Shown here one piece after another: positions 1 through 3,965 of a stretch of DNA of 5,120 nucleotides; the stretch's first letter is position 1; each line of letters opens with the position of its first letter. Position numbers and translations under genes: made by a program. The DNA comes from Archaeoglobales archaeon (GTDB lineage Archaea; Halobacteriota; Archaeoglobi; Archaeoglobales; Archaeoglobaceae): assembly GCA_003663055.1 (NCBI GenBank), contig QMZF01000107.1:1-5120 (forward strand), read 5' to 3'. The notes beneath the pieces are model-generated. The model searched no databases. It had not been told where the DNA came from and saw only the letters and a list, made by a program, of their open reading frames with translations.

Positions 1-76
1 CAGGGTAGATAGTCTAAACATACCTGCAAAAGTATACCTAAATGAGTATACCCGGAGAGGTATAAAGGGGAAATAA
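1..76 (+). CDS. C-terminal end of an unidentified protein (cut by window edge)
   Basis: Reading from base 2, 24 codons are open up to a TAA at 74-76. The peptide contains SLNIPAKVYLNEYTRRG and ends in KGK, which has a normal protein-like composition and archaeal codon choice (AGG, AGA, ATA). The start lies outside the window. I do not recognise the family. The hairpin that follows 21 bases after the stop would fit the 3' end of an IS200/IS605-type tnpB gene, but nothing in these 24 residues proves a transposase. A cas gene is also possible because csx3 follows. The apparent 14-base spacing of ATACC motifs at 20, 34 and 48 falls inside this reading frame and is best explained as coding sequence. 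Confidence 0.45.
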   Translation, partial: RVDSLNIPAKVYLNEYTRRGIKGK

Positions 77-97
77 GCAACCCAATAAGTTGGAAAC

Positions 98-123
98 CCT
101 GTCTGCCTCGGATCGCAGGCAGG
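98..123. other. Strong hairpin, possible insertion-sequence right end or terminator
   Basis: CCTGTCTGC at 98-106 pairs with GCAGGCAGG at 115-123. This gives nine pairs including one G-U wobble, around an 8-base loop. It is followed by AGGAAGTGTTAAC. A GC-rich hairpin just past a gene end, followed by a purine-rich GGAGGAAGT stretch, resembles right ends of archaeal IS200/IS605-type elements (inference from memory of such ends). No T-run follows, so an intrinsic terminator is less likely. A direct repeat AGTGTYAAC occurs at 128-136 and 147-155. Apart from these, 77-232 shows no gene. Confidence 0.35.
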
Positions 124-176
124 AGGAAGTGTTAACTTCAGTTGTTAGTGTCAACTATTGTTATTCTACTAGCCTA

Positions 177-188
177 GAATATCTATAG
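177..188 (+). promoter_or_regulatory. Weak TATA-like element for csx3
   Basis: GAATATCTATAG is A/T-rich and centred near 183. Initiation about 26 bases downstream would fall near 210, giving a leader of about 23 bases before the ATG at 233 and placing the in-frame TTG at 191 upstream of the transcript. The match to the archaeal TATA consensus is modest. Confidence 0.25.
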
Positions 189-232
189 TTTTGTTCAAAT
201 ACAATGTGAAAAATAAAATGAGGGATGGTGTT

Positions 233-547
233 ATGGACAAGTTTATGTATGAGATTAGGAGATTTGAAGCTGGAGTTTTTGATGGGTTGATTTTTGAATT
301 TGAGCTGAAAGAACTTGTCAGCCCGGGTGGAGTATCAAAAATTGAAAGACAGCTGCCAGATCTCGAAGGAAGAATTCTTATAATAAGCGGTAAAGGTCCA
401 GCTTGGCTCTACTGCATGATTATGCGGAAATACCTATGTAGGTTCCCGGTAATTGCTGTGTATGATCCAGAGTTGCAGGCTGCTATTATTGTGAGCAGTC
501 ACCTGATGAGCTTCAAAATGGGAGATCTAATACAATTAAAGCTTTAA
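233..547 (+). CDS. csx3: CRISPR-associated Csx3/Crn3-family protein, probable degenerate ring nuclease
   Basis: The product is 104 aa, the usual length of Csx3 (Archaeoglobus fulgidus AF1864 is about the same). Csx3 binds cyclic tetra-adenylate, the messenger of type III CRISPR systems, and in studied members cleaves it as a metal-dependent ring nuclease. The family signature is clear: ISGKGPAWLYC at about residues 51-61, then VIAVYDPEL around 74-81 and VSSH at 87-90, then GDLI. Compared with AF1864 as I recall it, Asp69 (here D78) and His80 (H90) are kept. The positions of His57 and His60 are R65 and L68, and one residue is inserted before the YDP motif. Cleavage may therefore be lost and cA4 binding retained (inference). 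I chose ATG 233 because GAGGG precedes it and it gives family length. TTG 191 would add 14 poorly supported residues. No CRISPR array or other cas gene is visible nearby. Confidence 0.85.
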   Translation: MDKFMYEIRRFEAGVFDGLIFEFELKELVSPGGVSKIERQLPDLEGRILIISGKGPAWLYCMIMRKYLCRFPVIAVYDPELQAAIIVSSHLMSFKMGDLIQLKL

Positions 548-595
548 AAGAAGCTGGTGAGTTTTGTATTTAACCTTCACAAAGACTTTAAAAAT

Positions 596-603
596 AAGGA
601 GGT
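596..603 (+). promoter_or_regulatory. Strong ribosome binding site
   Basis: AAGGAGGT is complementary to the archaeal 16S 3' end and lies 10 bases upstream of ATG 613 (13 from ATG 616), fixing the start of the nuclease-like gene. The A/T-rich CTTTAAAAAT at 585-594 is too close to the start to be its TATA box if the Shine-Dalgarno sequence is used. Read-through from csx3 is plausible. Confidence 0.6.
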
Positions 604-612
604 TTAATTGTT

Positions 613-1299
613 ATGATGCTATCTGAAGAAGAGTTAAAGAAGCACATCATCGATCTGCTGGAGAGGGATAAGGAGTTCAGATATACTGTAGCTGGGCTTA
701 TAGGCCTAAAGGAGATTCTAGATGAGTTGAGAAACCTCAGAGAGGAGATGGCGAAGAGGTTTGAAGAACACGATAGAAAATTTAACGAGATTATTGTAAG
801 ATTGGATGAGCACAGTGAAACTCTCAAACTTTATGGAAAGGAAATAAAACTGCTGAGAGATGATTTTCTGGTATTTCAGAAGAAATTAGACCATTTTGAG
901 GGGGCTCAAATAACGTTCAAACATCGCTTAGATGCTCTCGGCGCTAGATGGGGTTTAATGAGTGAGGAAGCATTCAGAGAGGGTTTAAAAGGTGTTGTTG
1001 AGAGATGCTTCGGTGGAAAGGTCGAGAAATGGGTTTATGAGGATAAGGATGGTTTTGTTTTCGGATATCCCTCCGTCGTTGACATAGATGTTGTCGTTAG
1101 GGATGGTGAGCATGTGCTCATCGAAGTGAAATCGAATGTTGATAAAAGCGATGTTAGCATTCTCTTAAGAAAGGGGCAGCTTTACGAAAAAGTGAAGGGT
1201 GTTAAACCGAAACTGGCAATAGTGTCACCGTATGTTGATGACAAAGCCATGGAATTTGCGAGAGAAGTGGGAATAGAAGTTTATACAAAATTGGACTAA
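613..1299 (+). CDS. DUF3782-type coiled-coil protein with PD-(D/E)XK nuclease domain
   Basis: The protein has 228 aa. Residues about 35-100 are rich in charged heptads (ELRNLREEMAKRFEEHDRKF and onward) and should form a coiled coil. The C-terminal half is a PD-(D/E)XK nuclease fold: LGARWGLMSEEAFREG at 109-124 (E118/E119), VDIDVVV with D157/D159, then LIEVKS with E171 and K173, and Q189 in GQLYEKV. These are the expected metal-binding and catalytic positions, and they look intact. This architecture (coiled coil, GARWG motif, EVKS motif) is typical of a family abundant in thermophilic archaea, annotated DUF3782 or similar, without an established biological role. A role in DNA or RNA cleavage is inferred from the fold only. 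It starts 65 bases after csx3 on the same strand and may be co-transcribed, which makes a defence role conceivable but unproven. Confidence 0.75.
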   Translation: MMLSEEELKKHIIDLLERDKEFRYTVAGLIGLKEILDELRNLREEMAKRFEEHDRKFNEIIVRLDEHSETLKLYGKEIKLLRDDFLVFQKKLDHFEGAQITFKHRLDALGARWGLMSEEAFREGLKGVVERCFGGKVEKWVYEDKDGFVFGYPSVVDIDVVVRDGEHVLIEVKSNVDKSDVSILLRKGQLYEKVKGVKPKLAIVSPYVDDKAMEFAREVGIEVYTKLD

Positions 1300-1319
1300 G
1301 TCACGAGCTCTCGTCGTAG

Positions 1320-1421
1320 CAGGCGGAGCAATCTAAAAAGAAGCTTGAAAAAATACTTTCGAAATATGGTGTAAAGGAACCAGAGGAAATAGAAAGAAAA
1401 TTGAAAGGGCCGGGTCTATGA
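1320..1421 (+). pseudogene. Short coding-like remnant without start codon
   Basis: After a TAG at 1317-1319, 33 codons are open up to TGA at 1419-1421. The peptide is lysine/glutamate-rich and protein-like (KKKLEKILSKYGVKEPEEIE, then RKLKGPGL). No plausible start codon with a ribosome binding site exists at its 5' end. It looks like the leftover of a small archaeal protein, but I cannot name the family. It may also be chance, given its length. Confidence 0.3.
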
Positions 1422-1480
1422 TAATCCATTTCAGCAAGATGGGGGGAACATGTGAAAAATTAGTTTCTTCATTCTGAAAT

Positions 1481-1532
1481 GCTGCAAGAGCCAATTATGG
1501 ATTCGAACCTGCAGCTGATTGCAAATCGAATC
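1481..1532. other. tRNA-like T-arm relic with overlapping inverted repeats
   Basis: On the minus strand, GGTTCGAATCC (1509 to 1499) is an exact T-loop core of a tRNA. A TTTGCAA anticodon-loop-like stretch precedes it and TTGGCTC follows where an acceptor strand would lie. The T-stem pairs only over two bases and the anticodon stem pairs poorly, so this is not a functional tRNA. The same bases form inverted repeats on the plus strand: GATTCGA (1500-1506) with TCGAATC (1526-1532), and GCTGCA (1481-1486) with TGCAGC (1510-1515). It may be a decayed tRNA-Cys-like fragment, such as an old attachment site, or simply a hairpin. The rest of 1422-1572 shows nothing else. Confidence 0.3.
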
Positions 1533-1538
1533 ATCAAT

Positions 1539-1545
1539 AAAAAAA
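1539..1545 (-). terminator. T-run terminator of the DUF5320-type gene pair
   Basis: Seven consecutive A on the plus strand read as T7 on the minus strand, 28 bases beyond the stop of the downstream small gene. Archaeal polymerase terminates at such T-runs. No stem is needed and none is obvious directly before it. Confidence 0.5.
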
Positions 1546-1572
1546 TAAAGTTGATCTAAACAAGATGAAAAG

Positions 1573-1797
1573 TTACTTACCAAGGCTTTTCTTTAACTCT
1601 TCTATTCTCCTGTTAATTTCCTCCAGTTCGGCTTCGAGTTCCTTCTTCTCCTCCTCAAGGGCCCTAAGTTCATCTTCAGGCGTTAGAGGCGTTGGCGGGT
1701 ATGCTGGGTAATAGGCCCATCCCGGATACCACCACGGCCATCTCCATCTCCAACCTCTGCCCCATCCCCAGCCGGGCCACCAACCCCACCAAGGCAT
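1573..1797 (-). CDS. Trp-rich DUF5320-like small protein with C-terminal coiled coil
   Basis: The 74-aa product begins [18 protein letters not shown] and holds 12 tryptophans within its first 27 residues. It then has a Tyr/Pro-rich linker (about 24-40) and a charged helix ([20 protein letters not shown] onward, about 40-70) that should form a coiled coil. This matches the C-terminal half of DUF5320-type proteins, small archaeal and bacterial proteins of unknown function often found near NifX/NifB-like and Mrp ATPase genes. Such neighbours are not visible here. The ATG at 1797-1795 overlaps the TAA of the upstream gene (TAATG) and has GGAGG 8 bases before it, so the TTG at 1812 in the same frame is rejected as the start. 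Translation is very likely coupled to the upstream gene. Confidence 0.7.
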   Translation of the reverse strand: MPWWGWWPGWGWGRGWRWRWPWWYPGWAYYPAYPPTPLTPEDELRALEEEKKELEAELEEINRRIEELKKSLGK

Positions 1798-1994
1798 TAC
1801 CACCACCTCCAAAATCTTCTGAATCTATAACCTCTAAATCTCCTCCATCCTAGCCAACCAAACCACCTACCGCCGAAAGGTGGCCAGACTGCACGATTTG
1901 CGAAACCTGGCATGCGGTAGCCTGAACAGAACCCTGCCCTTCTACCTGTCCTCGGCCCAAAACCCCATGGTCCTGTCCCATCACCACCTGGCAT
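1797..1994 (-). CDS. DUF5320-type small Gly/Arg-rich protein ([10 protein letters not shown]-terminus)
   Basis: The 65-aa product starts [20 protein letters not shown], followed by [11 protein letters not shown] with a single Cys at residue 23. This is the hallmark N-terminus of DUF5320 proteins. The C-terminal third is Arg/Trp/Phe-rich and ends WRWW, with no coiled coil. The usual C-terminal part of the family is instead encoded by the next gene, which begins inside this stop codon. ATG 1994 is chosen because GGTGG lies 5-9 bases upstream and the family begins at MPGG. The in-frame TTG at 2006 would add only four residues. The function is unknown in this family. The positive charge and aromatic content would suit nucleic-acid or protein binding, but that is only inference. 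Confidence 0.7.
   Translation of the reverse strand: MPGGDGTGPWGFGPRTGRRAGFCSGYRMPGFANRAVWPPFGGRWFGWLGWRRFRGYRFRRFWRWW
1806..1810 (-). promoter_or_regulatory. Ribosome binding site inside the upstream gene's last codons
   Basis: GGAGG on the minus strand ends 8 bases before the ATG at 1797. It sits within the codons for the terminal WRWW of the upstream protein. It decides the start of the downstream gene and supports separate initiation rather than a sequencing frameshift. Confidence 0.65.
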
Positions 1995-2026
1995 GGCAAC
2001 CACCAAAATGAATAAAAATTCAAAAG

Positions 2027-2036
2027 ACTTTAAAGT
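2027..2036 (-). promoter_or_regulatory. TATA box of the DUF5320-type gene pair
   Basis: On the minus strand CGAAA is followed by ACTTTAAAGT, a good BRE-TATA arrangement. The centre near 2032 predicts initiation near 2006, giving a leader of about 12 bases containing GGTGG before ATG 1994. Confidence 0.5.
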
Positions 2037-2052
2037 TTTCGGTTGACCGAAA
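2037..2052. promoter_or_regulatory. 16-bp palindrome at the BRE, candidate operator
   Basis: TTTCGGT-TG-ACCGAAA is a perfect inverted repeat with 7-base arms. It abuts the TATA box on the minus-strand side and covers the position of the BRE. A bound dimeric regulator would block TFB/TBP at the small-gene promoter. The regulator is not identified. Confidence 0.4.
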
Positions 2053-2107
2053 CTTATCTTTCGTAGCCCAAGACTAATTTAAGATTGCCGATCTCACAAA
2101 ATTTAAT

Positions 2108-2139
2108 GTTCTGACTCAAAAACTCATTATCACCAGAAC
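2108..2139. repeat. Inverted repeat in the divergent intergenic region
   Basis: GTTCTG (2108-2113) and CAGAAC (2134-2139) form 6-base arms separated by 20 bases, upstream of the promoter of the HTR-like gene. It could be an operator. Arms this short also arise by chance. Confidence 0.2.
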
Positions 2140-2143
2140 TTCT

Positions 2144-2160
2144 AGCAGAAAAGATTAATA
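2144..2160 (+). promoter_or_regulatory. Probable BRE/TATA of the HTR-like gene
   Basis: A purine-rich stretch (AGCAGAAAA) is followed by GATTAATA. The centre near 2156 predicts initiation near 2182, a leader of about 17 bases that includes the GGTGA ribosome binding site at 2186-2190. Confidence 0.35.
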
Positions 2161-2198
2161 GAAGGAAGTACAAAATAATAATGTAGGTGATTATAATA

Positions 2199-2927
2199 AT
2201 GATGAACGTTCAACAGTATCATGTTGTTCCAAGTATAAGGAGCAAACCCACGGGTATAACCCTTCTCGATAAGAGGTTAGACGGGGGTCTGCCCGAAGGT
2301 AGCTTGGTTTGCGTTTATGCAAGCCCCATAAGCATGCCTGAAGCTTTTCTTTACCAGTTCGCATCTGTAAATCACACCTACTACTTTATAACCTCCCGTC
2401 CTGCACAATACGTCAAAGAAAATATAGAAGCAATGGGATTCTCCGCAGAAAACGTGGAATTCATCGATGTGTTCTCCCAGTACTACCTAAACGAATATGG
2501 CCAATTCGTGCTTGAAGACCGCTACAGAGATAAGGAGATCTTCGACTTCGTCGACCACCACATCAACGAGATTTTGGCGAAGCAAGGAGAATACACGGTT
2601 ATATTCGACTCAATATCCTTTTTCCTTAAACTCGATGTTGGCAGAGGTCTGAAAGAGTGGTTGATCAACAAGTTGTACATCGCATCGAAGCAGAGCAGGA
2701 ACCTATTCTACATTTATATGATGAAAGGTGTGCATCCTGAGGATCTTGTTTACATGGTTATGGATATATGCGACGTCATATTCGATATAGATACCGAACG
2801 CATCGGCGATCGCATTACCAGCAGGCTGGCAATTCCGAAGATCAGGAACAAGCCACCTATGACCGAAACTTTCAAGTTCTACATCAGCGAAGGTGTACAG
2901 ATCGATACGTCGAGGGACATTGCATAG
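2199..2927 (+). CDS. HTR-like / RAD55-KaiC-type RecA-fold protein with degenerate P-loop
   Basis: The 242-aa product has the layout of RecA-fold KaiC/RAD55 proteins. It opens with GITLLDKRLDGGLPEGSLV (about 19-37) and has a Walker B strand YTVIFDS with D137. The C-terminal block RLAIPKIR (209-216), TFKFYISEGVQIDTSRDIA, is the characteristic ending of the archaeal 'HTR-like' family known from haloarchaea. Where Walker A should be, it reads VCVYASPISMPEAF, without GxxxxGKT, so ATP hydrolysis is unlikely. Haloarchaeal relatives also show a changed loop there. The role is not established. The family name comes from an association with transducer/two-component genes, and a two-component operon lies about 640 bases downstream here. 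Start ATG 2199 follows GGTGA at 2186-2190. ATG 2202 and GTG 2187 are less likely alternatives. Confidence 0.75.
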   Translation: MMNVQQYHVVPSIRSKPTGITLLDKRLDGGLPEGSLVCVYASPISMPEAFLYQFASVNHTYYFITSRPAQYVKENIEAMGFSAENVEFIDVFSQYYLNEYGQFVLEDRYRDKEIFDFVDHHINEILAKQGEYTVIFDSISFFLKLDVGRGLKEWLINKLYIASKQSRNLFYIYMMKGVHPEDLVYMVMDICDVIFDIDTERIGDRITSRLAIPKIRNKPPMTETFKFYISEGVQIDTSRDIA

Positions 2928-3175
2928 TTGCTTCTTAACTCGCCAAGTTTCGATTGCGGTTCTTTGCATACTTGTAATCCGCTCTCAAAGATTAACGAAA
3001 AGGAAACTAGAGGAATGCCTGGGGTCTCAAACTGCGCATCCTCGAAGTCGATGAGGTACTCTATGGCATTGTTCTGAGCTGGGTTAAAAGACTCCTGAGC
3101 GAAAAAACCAAAATAGCCCCACCAATTCCTAACCTTGAAAATCTCTAATTCAAACTTTAATCTTAATAAAAAATT
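2879..3175 (-). pseudogene. Start-less 98-codon open stretch, probable gene remnant
   Basis: On the minus strand, 98 codons are open between a TAA at 3178-3176 and a TAG at 2881-2879, with no ATG, GTG or TTG near the 5' end. The peptide looks like protein: FKVRNWWGYFGFFAQESFNP, then QNNAIEYLIDFEDAQFETPG and IPLVSFSLIFESGL. Codon choice resembles the neighbouring genes. Its last 49 bases run antisense into the 3' end of the HTR-like gene. I do not recognise the family. The 5' end abuts the guide RNA terminator, as if the N-terminal part had been lost. A rare ATT start (ATT at about residue 12) cannot be excluded. The open frame could also be chance, although 98 stop-free codons in A/T-rich intergenic DNA is uncommon. 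Confidence 0.4.
3168..3173 (-). terminator. T-run terminator of the H/ACA RNA
   Basis: Six A on the plus strand give T6 on the minus strand, about 12 bases past the ACA box, within a T-rich tract (TTTTAAAATTTTTT). This fits archaeal intrinsic termination of the short RNA. Confidence 0.5.
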
Positions 3176-3181
3176 TTAAAA

Positions 3182-3241
3182 TTTTGTAGCCCGCCGTGTG
3201 GAATCCCCATCACTTCTCAGGGGACGCATGGCTGGCGGGCA
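3182..3241 (-). ncRNA. H/ACA box guide RNA (pseudouridylation guide)
   Basis: On the minus strand a lower stem GCCCGCC/GGCGGGC (3240-3234 with 3195-3189) encloses an internal loop. Above it is an upper stem UCCCC/GGGGA (3224-3220 with 3208-3204), extendable by a G-U pair, and a terminal loop UGAGAAGUGAU. That loop forms a K-loop: a U-U pair, then tandem sheared G-A and A-G pairs, the L7Ae site of archaeal H/ACA RNAs. ACA (3187-3185) follows one base after the lower stem, 15 bases from the extended upper stem, in the canonical 14-16 range. Guide arms GCCAUG and CCAC face each other in the pocket. The RNA would direct Cbf5-Nop10-Gar1-L7Ae to isomerise a uridine. A TATA box and T-run are correctly placed. 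Ends are estimated. Mature RNAs end three bases after ACA. Confidence 0.75.
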
Positions 3242-3263
3242 CTTAAGTTATAATTCTCCAAAT

Positions 3264-3271
3264 CTTAAAAA
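3264..3271 (-). promoter_or_regulatory. TATA box of the H/ACA RNA
   Basis: TTTTTAAG on the minus strand, preceded by GTGGTAAAA, is centred near 3267. The archaeal 26-base spacing places initiation near 3241, one base before the lower stem of the guide RNA. Confidence 0.55.
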
Positions 3272-3280
3272 TTTTACCAC

Positions 3281-3454
3281 TTTTGGAATTGGCCGAGCTT
3301 GAACGCCGCAACTAACTGAGCAGTTCAATTACGCTAGCGTTGCTGCTGAGCATAAAAACTCCAATTAAAGTCCAATCGTTCTCTTAAAAAGCAAAGATAT
3401 AGCTACAAAACAGGGTGTTAAGAATTCCGGACTTTTTAACAAACGAGCAAAAGT
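3281..3454. other. Non-coding stretch with short palindromes
   Basis: No convincing gene is seen on either strand. Two small dyads stand close together: AACTG-AG-CAGTT at 3314-3325 and a perfect 10-base palindrome ACGCTAGCGT at 3331-3340. A 23-codon minus-strand open stretch with a peptide-like reading (MLSSNASVIELLS) is too short to call. These 174 bases separate the guide RNA promoter from the promoter region of the two-component operon. Confidence 0.3.
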
Positions 3455-3502
3455 CATCAACTATAAATATCCCGCAAGCTAGTAACCATCAACATCATCA
3501 AC
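3455..3502 (+). repeat. Three CATCAAC heptamers around a TATA box, candidate operator
   Basis: CATCAAC occurs at 3455-3461, 3487-3493 and 3496-3502. The last two are 9 bases apart and directly upstream of the proximal promoter. The first abuts a consensus TATAAATAT at 3462-3470, which could be a second, distal promoter with initiation near 3492. A regulator of the two-component operon might bind these copies. Confidence 0.35.
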
Positions 3503-3507
3503 AAATA

Positions 3508-3522
3508 CGAAGAATTTTAATA
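3508..3522 (+). promoter_or_regulatory. Probable proximal BRE/TATA of the two-component operon
   Basis: CGAAGAA is followed by TTTTAATA (3515-3522). Initiation is expected near 3544, which would leave a leader of about 20 bases carrying GGGTGA and so supports the ATG at 3564 as the start. Confidence 0.5.
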
Positions 3523-3563
3523 CTGTTAATTGTAGTGATAATGATAACATGAAGGGTGAAAGA

Positions 3564-3959
3564 ATGGGCAGGAAGAGAAGAGTAAGAATACTGATAGTTG
3601 ACGATGAACCGGCGATTAGAGAGGTTATGCGGCTTATTCTAAAGAACTACGAAGTCGTAGAGGCCTCAAATGGAATAGAGGCGCTAAAAAAGTGCGAGGA
3701 GTTTAAGCCCGATCTAATATTGATGGATATAATGATGCCGCGAATGAATGGAATTGAAGCAACCAAGGCCATACTCGAGAAATTTCCTGACGCTAAAATA
3801 GTCGCAGTAACGGCGTATGCAACCCACAAAGGAAAAGAGATGCTCGAAGCTGGCGCAGTTGATATCCTCGAAAAGCCCTTTGGAAGAAAGAAACTGGAGG
3901 AACTTGTCGAAAGCCTTGTTTCTGATAAAGAGAAGAAAAGTAAAAAAGGTAAAAAATAA
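3564..3959 (+). CDS. Single-domain (CheY-like) response regulator
   Basis: The 131-aa product is one receiver domain. ILIVDDEP carries the acidic pair D13/D14. LILMDIMMPRMNG carries the phospho-acceptor D55. IVAVTAY has the switch Thr at 83, and ILEKPF has the conserved Lys at 104. The switch aromatic usually found before the KP motif is isoleucine here (GAVDILEKPF). After the domain there is only a Lys-rich tail (DKEKKSKKGKK) and no DNA-binding output domain, so it probably acts by binding a partner protein. The GGGTGA at 3554-3559 is well placed for ATG 3564. ATG 3549 in the same frame would add five residues but has no good ribosome binding site. The histidine kinase follows after 6 bases, so the two are one operon and likely cognate partners. 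Confidence 0.85.
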   Translation: MGRKRRVRILIVDDEPAIREVMRLILKNYEVVEASNGIEALKKCEEFKPDLILMDIMMPRMNGIEATKAILEKFPDAKIVAVTAYATHKGKEMLEAGAVDILEKPFGRKKLEELVESLVSDKEKKSKKGKK

Positions 3960-3965
3960 AGAGAG

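Noticed and set aside
20..75. Apparent 14-base tandem repeat with ATACC at 20, 34 and 48
   Set aside because: Only a few positions of each unit match, and the stretch lies in an open coding frame ending at 76, which explains it better.
85..105. AGTTGGAAAC as a possible CRISPR repeat fragment near csx3
   Set aside because: It occurs once, with no repeat-spacer periodicity anywhere in the window.
588..827. Minus-strand open frame rich in Ser/Leu
   Set aside because: It is the antisense shadow of the coiled-coil part of the nuclease-like gene and has no ribosome binding site.
1499..1532. Functional tRNA gene on the minus strand
   Set aside because: Only the T-loop core is intact. T-stem and anticodon stem do not pair, and no D-arm or acceptor 5' strand can be found.
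2703..2969. Minus-strand 88-codon open frame with a start codon
   Set aside because: It mostly mirrors the 3' end of the HTR-like gene. The start-less frame at 2879-3175 has better protein character.
3330..3385. Minus-strand peptide-like reading around MLSSNASVIELLS
   Set aside because: Only 23 codons between stops, with no ribosome binding site; too short to distinguish from chance.
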